Assembly: GCA_016190465.1 (NCBI GenBank)
Contig: JACPQP010000018.1
Coordinates: forward strand, 1 to 11,911
Source of the DNA: Chloroflexota bacterium
GTDB lineage: Bacteria > Chloroflexota > UBA6077 > FW602-bin22 > JACPQP01
Reading direction: 5' to 3'
Length of the DNA stretch: 11,911 nucleotides
Shown here piece by piece: positions 1-5,364 of this stretch. The position numbers and the translations under genes are program-made. The notes below the pieces were generated by a model, which was not told the origin of the DNA, ran no database searches, and saw nothing but the letters and a program-made list of their open reading frames with translations. Position 1 is the first letter of the stretch; each line of letters begins with the position of its first letter.

Positions 1-2584
1 AGAAGCGGTCGAAGATGCGCTCGTGGTGGTCCGGACTGATGCCGATGCCCTGATCGGAGACGGCGATGAGCAGCTCGCGAGCGTTGTGGCTCACCGCTTC
101 GGCGCGCAAGGCGATCTGGCCGCCCCCCGGCGAGTATTTGATGGCGTTGTCGACCAGGTTGCTGAGGATCTGCGTCAGCCGGGGGCGGTCGGCGAAGGCG
201 ACCAGGTCGGCGTCGCCGGAGGTCTGATCGGGGCTCTGAATCACCAGCGTGTGCCCGTTCAACCGCTGGGTGTGGCCGACGATGACCTGCTGAAAGAGGG
301 CACGCACGGGCACCGGCTCGGGCTGGATCTGGATGCGGCCACTCTCGATGCGGGAGACGTCCAGGAGGTCGTCGATCAGCTCCCCGAGGTGGATGGCGTC
401 CTGGTGGACGACCTGAAGCCAGTCGCGCTGCGTGGGGGGATCGATCTGGCGCATCAGCAGCAGCTCGGTGAAGCCGCGGATGGTGGTGAGTGGCGTGCGC
501 AGCTCGTGCGAGGCGATGGCGATGAACTCGTTCTTCAGGCGGTTCAGCTCCTCCAGCGCTTCGACCCGGGCCGCCTCGTTCAGCAGCTCGCCGTTCTCGA
601 TCGTCAGAGCCGTCCGTTCGGCGACCTCGAGCGCCAGCGCGCGATCGCTCTCGCTGAATGGCGGCTCGGTGGCCGAGCGGCCGCAGACGAAGACGCCGAT
701 GATGCGGTTTCGCGCCCGCAACGACACGACCAGCGCCCGCTCCATCCCCGCCGCCTCCGACACCTGCCGCACCAGCGCCTCCGGGTGGTTGCGCAGGTCC
801 TCACTCTCGATCCACGGCGCCGGCTCGCCGAGGGTCTGAGAGACCCATTGCTCGACCGCTCCGGTCAGCCCTTCCACGAGCGTGCGAGTCGCCCGCAGGC
901 GATCGGCGTCTTCGTGATGTACCGCGACCGTGGTGATCGAGCCGATGGGCGAGCCGCAGCCGAGTGACAGCGCGAACTGGCGATCCACCAGCGCGAGGAA
1001 GCAGCAGCAGCCGAGATGGCCGACACAGCGCTCGACGATCTGCTGGGCGAGCGCACGGGGCTCGACGACGACGCTGTGGAGATGCCCGAGCTCACTCAAC
1101 AGCGTCAGTTGGGCGGTCCGTTGGCGGAGCTCCAGGGCGATGTTCTCCAACTGAAGGTTGAGCCGACGCAGGCTCCGGACGTTGTCGGCGGTCCGATCGA
1201 CGTACTGTTTGATCACGTACCGCATCATCACGGCGGGCATGGCGAAGGCGATCGCGCCGGCGATGCCGAAGCCGACGTAAGCCAGGGCGAGGAACAGGGC
1301 GACCACCCCGAGCACCAGGTAGTGCGGCGCCAGCCAGCGAAAGCTCCGGGCCCAGACGGTGAGCGGTCGCTCTCCCGAGTCGATGGCCATCGCCACGGCG
1401 GTCACGAACGTTTGCAGGAAGAACGTGAGCCCGGCCAGGGCACCGGGCACGATGAGCTGAGCGAGCTCGGCGGGCTGGACGCGCACGCGGAAGAGGTGAA
1501 AGACGATCGTCGCGAGCGCGCCTCCCAGCGTGAAGACGCTGGCGTTGAACAGGATGCGGTACCACTTGCTGTGGCGGAGGACGCCCCGGACAACGCCCAC
1601 GAACCAGGTGACGATGATGATGCCTGGGACCCCGTAGAGCATCCCGGCGGCGAGGATCGGCACGGTGCTCACCGAGAACGAACTCGCAGCGTACAGCTCC
1701 AGGATCAGCAGCTCCGCGCCGATCACCATCAGCAGAAGCAGGCCCAGCCCCACGAGGTCCACCTCGCCCGAGGTGGGCAGGACCGTCGCCGTGATTGCCA
1801 CGGTGATCGTCACGGCGGCCGCCGTGACGGCGATCACGAGCACTCGCAGCAGCCACGCCGGGTAGACTACCGCCGGGACAGCCGCCAGCGGCATGGCCGG
1901 TGGGACCGGCTCGGCCGGTTCCTGCCGAGCCGGAGGCGATCCCTCGGCGGCGCCCGGATGTGGCGCTTCCATCGACGGCCGCGCGGTCGGGGCGATAATG
2001 ACCGGCGAGCCCTGGGTCGTCGAGGCCCGGCGAGCGGCCTGCACCGCGCGCTCAAGCAGCGTCCGCGGGTGGTCGCCGTGATCGGGAAAGCAGGCCAGCC
2101 CGATCCCCACGTTCACGCGGACGGGATCCGGGGTCGACGGGACGACGAAGTCGGTCTCGGCGATCAGCCGGGCGAGCCGATGGGCGAGGCTACACGCCGC
2201 GCCGGTGCCGATCTCCGGCACCACCAGCAGGTACCCGTCGTCGCTCAGCCGAATCACGACATCGTACGCTCGACAGGACGCGCGCAGCACCTCCCCGATC
2301 CGCCGAACGATGCCGTCGCCGGCGCTTTGCCCGTAGGCCGCGCCAATGGCCGCCCATCGCTCGATGACGAACGCCAGCAGGGCGACCGATCGCCCATAGC
2401 GTCGTGCCCGCTCGACCTCCCGCGAGAGCGTGTCCTGGATCTGCTCCGGATCGGTGCGGCCCGTGCCCCGCTCGGCGCGTGGTGGTCGACCGAAGTCACG
2501 GACGACGCGAGAGACAAAGGCGAGCGGTGCGGCGACCAACAGGACCATCCAGTGGGTGATGAGCCATCGGGAAGTCCTCTGCAC
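1..2584 (-). CDS. Hybrid-architecture sensor histidine kinase (degenerate GGDEF - multi-TM - GAF - HisKA/HATPase), C-terminus cut by window edge
   Basis: A membrane sensor kinase, read from GTG at 2584 and open through base 1 (861 codons visible). Residues about 7-25 form a first membrane helix. Residues about 45-190 look like a GGDEF fold: an RAYD motif at 105-108, five residues, then SDDGY at 114-118 where GGDEF should be, so cyclase activity is unlikely. A Pro/Ala linker follows, then about seven hydrophobic helices (about 243-456), a short coiled segment (about 460-500) and a GAF domain (about 500-665). The HisKA H-box is ASHELRTPLTT with the phospho-acceptor at H693. The HATPase N-box is NLVDNAIKYSPGG (N813), the G1 box DQGIGIS starts at 844, and IFDRF lies at the edge; the G2 box would lie outside. 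GTG 2584 keeps the first helix whole; ATG 2548 is the alternative. The gene starts 20 bp after the protease stop, which suggests co-transcription. The signal sensed and the response regulator are not visible. Confidence 0.9.
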   Translation of the reverse strand, partial: MQRTSRWLITHWMVLLVAAPLAFVSRVVRDFGRPPRAERGTGRTDPEQIQDTLSREVERARRYGRSVALLAFVIERWAAIGAAYGQSAGDGIVRRIGEVLRASCRAYDVVIRLSDDGYLLVVPEIGTGAACSLAHRLARLIAETDFVVPSTPDPVRVNVGIGLACFPDHGDHPRTLLERAVQAARRASTTQGSPVIIAPTARPSMEAPHPGAAEGSPPARQEPAEPVPPAMPLAAVPAVVYPAWLLRVLVIAVTAAAVTITVAITATVLPTSGEVDLVGLGLLLLMVIGAELLILELYAASSFSVSTVPILAAGMLYGVPGIIIVTWFVGVVRGVLRHSKWYRILFNASVFTLGGALATIVFHLFRVRVQPAELAQLIVPGALAGLTFFLQTFVTAVAMAIDSGERPLTVWARSFRWLAPHYLVLGVVALFLALAYVGFGIAGAIAFAMPAVMMRYVIKQYVDRTADNVRSLRRLNLQLENIALELRQRTAQLTLLSELGHLHSVVVEPRALAQQIVERCVGHLGCCCFLALVDRQFALSLGCGSPIGSITTVAVHHEDADRLRATRTLVEGLTGAVEQWVSQTLGEPAPWIESEDLRNHPEALVRQVSEAAGMERALVVSLRARNRIIGVFVCGRSATEPPFSESDRALALEVAERTALTIENGELLNEAARVEALEELNRLKNEFIAIASHELRTPLTTIRGFTELLLMRQIDPPTQRDWLQVVHQDAIHLGELIDDLLDVSRIESGRIQIQPEPVPVRALFQQVIVGHTQRLNGHTLVIQSPDQTSGDADLVAFADRPRLTQILSNLVDNAIKYSPGGGQIALRAEAVSHNARELLIAVSDQGIGISPDHHERIFDRF

Positions 2585-2604
2585 CTTGATCAGCTCTCAG
2601 GCGA

Positions 2605-4224
2605 TCAATCGGCCGGCGCGCTGTCCCAGGAGACCGCATCCCAGGAGACCGCATCCCAGGAGACCGCGTCCCAGGACACGGCATCCCACGACACGGCATC
2701 CCACGACACGGCATCCCAGGAGACGGCATCCCAGGACACGGCATCCCACGACACGGCATCCCAGGACACGGCATCCCAGGAGACGGCATCCCAGGAGACG
2801 GCGCTCGTGGAGGTGCTACTGGTGGTGGTGCGGACGTAGGCGGCGGCGAGGTACCAGTTGGGCGTGACTCCCCGGTTCGCCCGCTCGACGGTGCCCGTGT
2901 AGGCGAGCGCTCGGGTGCCGCTCGGGTAACCGGCGCCGGCCCCCGGAACGGGCTGCGCTCCGGTTGCGGTCGGGCCGATCGGCCGCGCCGTCTGCTGGAG
3001 CAGCCACTTCACCTGGTCGGGGCACAGGTCGGGCCGCGCCTGGAGCATCTGGGCCACGACGCCGCTGACGATCGCCGTGGACTCCGACGTCCCCGAGAGG
3101 CGCAGGTACTGTTGCTCGACGATGCGGTCCGGATACAGTTGCTGGTAGATGCTTCCCCTGGCCAGCGGGGCGACGATGCGCCGCCCCGGTGCGACCAGGT
3201 CGGGCTTCGGGTGGCCGGCGCTCGTCTGGCCGTAGGACGAGTATGGCAGCACCTCGTGCGCGCTCAGATCAAGCGTGTCGTGCGTGTCGGTGCCACCGAC
3301 GGTGATGACATAGGGGTCGTTGGCCGGCGCATGGTTGATGTCGCCGGCCCCACGGTTGCCCGCGGCTGCGACGACGACGATGCCGCGCAGCCAGGCGAGC
3401 TCGACCGCGGCGTTCAGCGGGCTGGTCCGGTAGTCCTCGGCCAGCGCCGAAGTGAGCGAGAGGCTGAGCACCCGGATGCGGTAGGAGTCCTTGTTGGCGA
3501 TGACCCACTCGATGCCGGCGATCACGTCCGAGGTCAGCGCGGTTCCCTGGGAGTCAGTCACCTGGACGCTGATCAGGTCTGCCTCCGGCGCGACGCCGAC
3601 GTAGTGGCCGCCCGACCTGACGTCCTGGCCGGCGATGATCCCGGCCAGGTGGGTGCCGTGGCCCAGCCGGTCGTCCATCGGCAAGCCGGGGTGGACCGTG
3701 ACGCGCTGGACCCGCTTCAGGGCCGGGTGGGCGGCGGTGCCGCTATCGATGAGCGCGACGCCAACGCCTTTGCCCGTGATCGGCGCGGCGGCAGTCCAGA
3801 GGTCGCTGGCCTCGACCAGCCGCGGGTAGAGGGTGGCCAGTTGCCCGGGGTCAAAGCGCGTGGTGGAAGAGTCGGCGTGGAAGCGGATCGGTGCGTCGAC
3901 CGCGACGCGGCGGACCCGGGGATCGCGAGCCAGCGCGGGCACTGCCGCCCCGGGCAGCTCGGCCGCGAGGGTGCGGCCGCCCTGGAGCCGCCGGCCAATC
4001 GTTCCGCCGGCCGCACGCACCGCGTCGTCCGCCCCACCGTCCGTCTGGACGATGACGCGGACCCGTGCGCTCGGCGCGTCGGTGGCCAGACGGACGAGGA
4101 TCGGGTCAACCGGGGCGGGCCGTTCGGCGCCCATCCCGGCCGACGGGAAGGCCGCGAGCGCCAGCAGCAAGGCCAGCAGGAGGGCGATAACTCCAGCGGC
4201 GCGAGACGCGCAGTGCGTGACCAC
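2605..4224 (-). CDS. Secreted subtilisin-like serine protease (S8) with C-terminal AVSWD repeat tail
   Basis: An exported endopeptidase of family S8, 539 residues from GTG 4224. An upstream in-frame GTG at 4293 would start inside the -35 element, whereas GTG 4224 has GGGAGG eight bases upstream. An N-terminal signal sequence (hydrophobic about 11-27, small residues after) is followed by an inhibitor-I9-like prodomain (about 55-115). The catalytic domain shows Asp160 (LIDSG), His189 (GHGTHLAG), the oxyanion Asn290 (AAAGN) and Ser380 (SGTSES), so the triad is complete. After a Ser/Thr linker, residues 475-534 are twelve perfect AVSWD pentapeptides, ending SAPAD. No LPXTG or membrane anchor is visible at the C-terminus. 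The protease probably acts outside the cell after removal of the prodomain. The tail might bind a surface or ligand, which is inference. The gene has its own promoter and lies directly upstream of the sensor kinase. Confidence 0.95.
   Translation of the reverse strand: MVTHCASRAAGVIALLLALLLALAAFPSAGMGAERPAPVDPILVRLATDAPSARVRVIVQTDGGADDAVRAAGGTIGRRLQGGRTLAAELPGAAVPALARDPRVRRVAVDAPIRFHADSSTTRFDPGQLATLYPRLVEASDLWTAAAPITGKGVGVALIDSGTAAHPALKRVQRVTVHPGLPMDDRLGHGTHLAGIIAGQDVRSGGHYVGVAPEADLISVQVTDSQGTALTSDVIAGIEWVIANKDSYRIRVLSLSLTSALAEDYRTSPLNAAVELAWLRGIVVVAAAGNRGAGDINHAPANDPYVITVGGTDTHDTLDLSAHEVLPYSSYGQTSAGHPKPDLVAPGRRIVAPLARGSIYQQLYPDRIVEQQYLRLSGTSESTAIVSGVVAQMLQARPDLCPDQVKWLLQQTARPIGPTATGAQPVPGAGAGYPSGTRALAYTGTVERANRGVTPNWYLAAAYVRTTTSSTSTSAVSWDAVSWDAVSWDAVSWDAVSWDAVSWDAVSWDAVSWDAVSWDAVSWDAVSWDAVSWDSAPAD
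2623..2802 (-). repeat. Twelve tandem 15-bp units encoding AVSWD
   Basis: Twelve uninterrupted 15-bp units, in frame at the 3' end of the protease gene, each encoding Ala-Val-Ser-Trp-Asp. The units differ only at synonymous positions. Val is GTC six times and GTG six times; Ser is TCC nine times and TCG three times; Ala is GCC nine times and GCG three times; Asp is GAT ten times and GAC twice. No unit carries an amino-acid change. The variant types are scattered, consistent with repeated slippage or unequal exchange under selection for the peptide. Confidence 0.97.
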
Positions 4225-4232
4225 CCCTCTAT

Positions 4233-4238
4233 CCTCCC
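4233..4238 (-). promoter_or_regulatory. Ribosome binding site deciding the protease start
   Basis: GGGAGG lies 8 nt upstream of GTG 4224. This selects that codon over the in-frame upstream GTG at 4293, which overlaps the predicted -35 element and therefore would not be on the transcript. Confidence 0.75.
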
Positions 4239-4264
4239 GGGACACAGCCGGGCAATCCCTGGCT

Positions 4265-4293
4265 ACTATAACAGATGCACAGCGCGAATACAA
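4265..4293 (-). promoter_or_regulatory. Sigma-70-type promoter of the protease gene
   Basis: On the minus strand, TTGTAT (4293-4288) and TATAGT (4270-4265) are separated by exactly 17 bp. The -10 matches the consensus in five of six positions; the -35 is weaker (three of six). Transcription would start near 4258, giving a leader of about 34 nt before GTG 4224. The -10 and its downstream flank, TATAGTAGCCAG, also occur in the palindrome at 4981-5018. Confidence 0.6.
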
Positions 4294-4322
4294 GGGGTCC
4301 GCGCAGCAAATTTTCTGTGAAC

Positions 4323-4343
4323 CGTCAGCCGTCAGTCTTCAGC
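4323..4343. repeat. Short heptamer array
   Basis: Three consecutive 7-mers (plus strand CGTCAGC, CGTCAGT, CTTCAGC) lie in the 64-bp gap between the acetyltransferase stop and the protease promoter. On the minus strand they read GCTGAAG, ACTGACG, GCTGACG. A circular permutation of the last, GACGGCT, occurs in the intergenic array at 8367-8387, so this looks like a dispersed heptamer repeat family. No coding role is seen, and there is no clear terminator in this gap. Confidence 0.45.
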
Positions 4344-4357
4344 AGGCAAATCTGCGA

Positions 4358-4918
4358 TCAGATCGCTCGCTCCATCACGAAGACCGGCTCGTTGATCTTC
4401 TGGAGCCGGCCGTGGGCGTCGGTGTAGCTCCACTCGCTGACGACCTGGCCAATGGCGCGGTATCCCAGTCGCTCGTACAGGGCGAGGGCCGACGTGTTGA
4501 CCGTCTGGACGGTGAGGCGCACCCGCTGGCAGCCCCGCTCGCGGGCCACCTGCTCGGCGGCCCGGGCCAGCGCCGTGCCGATCCCCACGCTGCGCAACGG
4601 GGCCAGCACCCGGATGGCGTAGAGGTAGGCTGCCGCCCCATCGTCGGGGGGCATATCGGCCGGCCGTTCGAACGCGACCACGGTCTGGCCGACCGGGAAC
4701 CCCTGCAAGTCGGCGATCAGGTAGCGCAGGCGGCCCTGCTGGTGGGCGCGGTAGTTCTTCTGGATCGTGTCGCGGAAGTCGTCGAGCGCGCCAAACCACG
4801 TCAGGTGGCGCAGATCGTCCGGCTCCACGTCCCGGATGGTGACCTTGCCGCTGATGGTGATCTCGCCGTGAATCGCGACGTCGTCCGATCGGCCGCTCTC
4901 TTTCGTCTGGTTGCGCAT
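4358..4918 (-). CDS. GNAT-family N-acetyltransferase
   Basis: A cytoplasmic acetyltransferase of 186 residues that should transfer an acetyl group from acetyl-CoA to an amine; the substrate cannot be read from the sequence. The GNAT core is clear. The beta-4 strand LYAIRV (about 99-104) is followed by the acetyl-CoA pyrophosphate loop RSVGIGTA (109-116, matching R/Q-x-x-G-x-G/A) and helix 3. Motif B, VNTSALALYERLGY (140-153), is typical. Residues 1-25 are polar and unlikely to be part of the fold, so initiation slightly downstream cannot be ruled out, but ATG 4918 is the only convincing start codon. There is no Shine-Dalgarno sequence close upstream. Instead TAGAAT lies 6 nt before the ATG, the geometry of a leaderless transcript. 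The gene is followed by a separate promoter for the protease, so it is probably its own unit. Confidence 0.92.
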   Translation of the reverse strand: MRNQTKESGRSDDVAIHGEITISGKVTIRDVEPDDLRHLTWFGALDDFRDTIQKNYRAHQQGRLRYLIADLQGFPVGQTVVAFERPADMPPDDGAAAYLYAIRVLAPLRSVGIGTALARAAEQVARERGCQRVRLTVQTVNTSALALYERLGYRAIGQVVSEWSYTDAHGRLQKINEPVFVMERAI

Positions 4919-4924
4919 AGCGGT

Positions 4925-4930
4925 ATTCTA
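4925..4930 (-). promoter_or_regulatory. -10 element of a possible leaderless GNAT transcript
   Basis: TAGAAT on the minus strand ends 6 nt before ATG 4918, which would place the transcription start on or next to the A of the start codon. No convincing -35 is seen at 16-18 bp. Leaderless initiation from TANNNT motifs is well known in Actinomycetota and Deinococcota; applying it here is inference. Confidence 0.4.
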
Positions 4931-4980
4931 TCGCGAAATCCCCTCGCCGAACCAGATGCCTGTCTTCCCCTGTCATTATC

Positions 4981-5018
4981 GGTCTGGCTACAATAGTCCG
5001 GACTATAGTAGCCAGACC
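4981..5018. promoter_or_regulatory. Near-perfect 38-bp inverted repeat (operator or promoter-like)
   Basis: Arms GGTCTGGCTAC and GTAGCCAGACC (11 bp, perfect) enclose a perfect 12-bp palindrome TAGTCCGGACTA. Over all 38 bp only one base pair is mismatched. Each half contains a -10-like hexamer: TATAGT on the plus strand (5004-5009) and TATTGT on the minus strand (4995-4990). No good -35 element is seen for either. The right half contains TATAGTAGCCAG, identical to the -10 region of the protease promoter. It lies 62 bp upstream of the acetyltransferase start. It may be a two-fold symmetric operator, a bidirectional promoter or a mobile-element remnant. Confidence 0.6.
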
Positions 5019-5036
5019 AATGTCACGCGCTGGGCG

Positions 5037-5065
5037 AGGCGCCGGGTGCCTGGCGCCCGGCGCCT
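5037..5065. other. GC-rich stem-loop
   Basis: AGGCGCCGGG and CCCGGCGCCT form a perfect 10-bp stem around a 9-nt loop. There is no T-run on either side, so it is not a canonical intrinsic terminator. It sits between the 38-bp palindrome and a ribosome-binding-site-like sequence at 5090, so on the plus strand it would be in the 5' leader of anything starting at 5102. Confidence 0.5.
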
Positions 5066-5101
5066 GACCTCCAACACCCGGGCGGTCTCAAGGAGCCTGC
5101 C

Positions 5102-5137
5102 ATGTTCATCGACCAACAGTTCACCGAAGCTACGCGA
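5102..5137 (+). pseudogene. Possible 5' stub of a lost gene (MFIDQQFTEA...)
   Basis: ATG 5102 has AAGGAG 6 nt upstream (5090-5095) and opens with MFIDQQFTEA, which reads like a real N-terminus. From about 5138 the frame enters a tandem duplication, then low-quality Arg/Gly-rich sequence, and finally runs antisense into the VanW gene to a stop at 5548. The open frame from 5102 to 5548 is therefore unlikely to be one real protein. I interpret the first dozen codons plus the leader as the surviving 5' end of a deleted gene. A short genuine peptide is the alternative. I do not recognise the family. Confidence 0.25.
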
Positions 5138-5148
5138 TCAGGGACTGA

Positions 5149-5182
5149 TCGGGGGACTGGTCGAATCGGGGGACTGGTCGAA
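5149..5182. repeat. 17-bp tandem duplication
   Basis: Two identical 17-bp copies of TCGGGGGACTGGTCGAA stand head to tail, preceded by a degenerate partial copy (TCAGGGACTGA, 5138-5148). It lies in the decayed intergenic stretch between the two suspected gene remnants and may mark a rearrangement junction. Confidence 0.7.
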
Positions 5183-5189
5183 GTGGTGG

Positions 5190-5296
5190 CACTTGCTGAA
5201 GCGGATGCTCGCCAGCGCCGCCCGCGGTGTCTCGATCCGGTCCCGTTCCGCTCGGACGTAGCGGGTGTACGGCGCGATCCCCTCGCGCACTCGTTC
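5190..5296 (-). pseudogene. Possible C-terminal gene fragment, dynamin-like in character
   Basis: One minus-strand frame reads ERVREGIAPYTRYV followed by RAERDRIETPRAALASIRF, an amphipathic helical stretch quite unlike the Arg/Pro-rich shadow frames around it. It has no start of its own: upstream the frame runs into the stem-loop repeat at 5307-5335 and the end of the VanW gene, and downstream it decays to a stop at 5138. The pattern APY-R-(8-10)-R-L/I resembles helical C-terminal ends of bacterial dynamin-like GTPases as I recall them, but this is a weak, unverified resemblance. If real, it is a fragment left by a deletion. Confidence 0.22.
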
Positions 5297-5306
5297 GGCG
5301 GAGCTA

Positions 5307-5335
5307 TCCCCCTCTCCCCTTGTGGGAGAGGGGGA
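5307..5335. repeat. Stem-loop repeat, copy 1 (12-bp stem, 5-nt loop)
   Basis: TCCCCCTCTCCC and GGGAGAGGGGGA form a perfect 12-bp stem with a 5-nt loop, followed by ACAGTGGGTGAGGGG. The same design occurs at 9209-9237: 12-bp stem, 5-nt loop, then C-A-G-rich sequence and GGGTGAGG. It is a dispersed intergenic element of the kind that gives spurious PLSPSPTRGEG-type translations. It lies 29 bp beyond the VanW stop and could end that transcript or protect its 3' end, though no T-run follows. Confidence 0.65.
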
Positions 5336-5364
5336 CAGTGGGTGAGGGGTTCCCTCCCGGCCTC

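Noticed and set aside
1016..2839. A 607-codon open frame on the plus strand, including repeated QETAS/HDTAS units
   Set aside because: It is exactly antisense to the kinase, in codon register with it, and crosses the AVSWD repeats; its composition (Arg, Asp, His, Gln) is typical of GC-rich shadow frames.
4224..4293. Upstream in-frame GTG 4293 as the protease start
   Set aside because: It overlaps the -35 hexamer of the predicted promoter, and a better GTG with GGGAGG at 8 nt lies downstream, right before the signal peptide.
3112..4320. A 402-codon plus-strand frame opposite the protease
   Set aside because: Shadow of a well-supported S8 protease with complete triad; no recognisable motif and no ribosome binding site.
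5307..5335. Intrinsic terminator of the VanW gene
   Set aside because: Strong stem but no T-run on the minus-strand 3' side; the same stem occurs elsewhere as a dispersed repeat, so it was recorded as a repeat.
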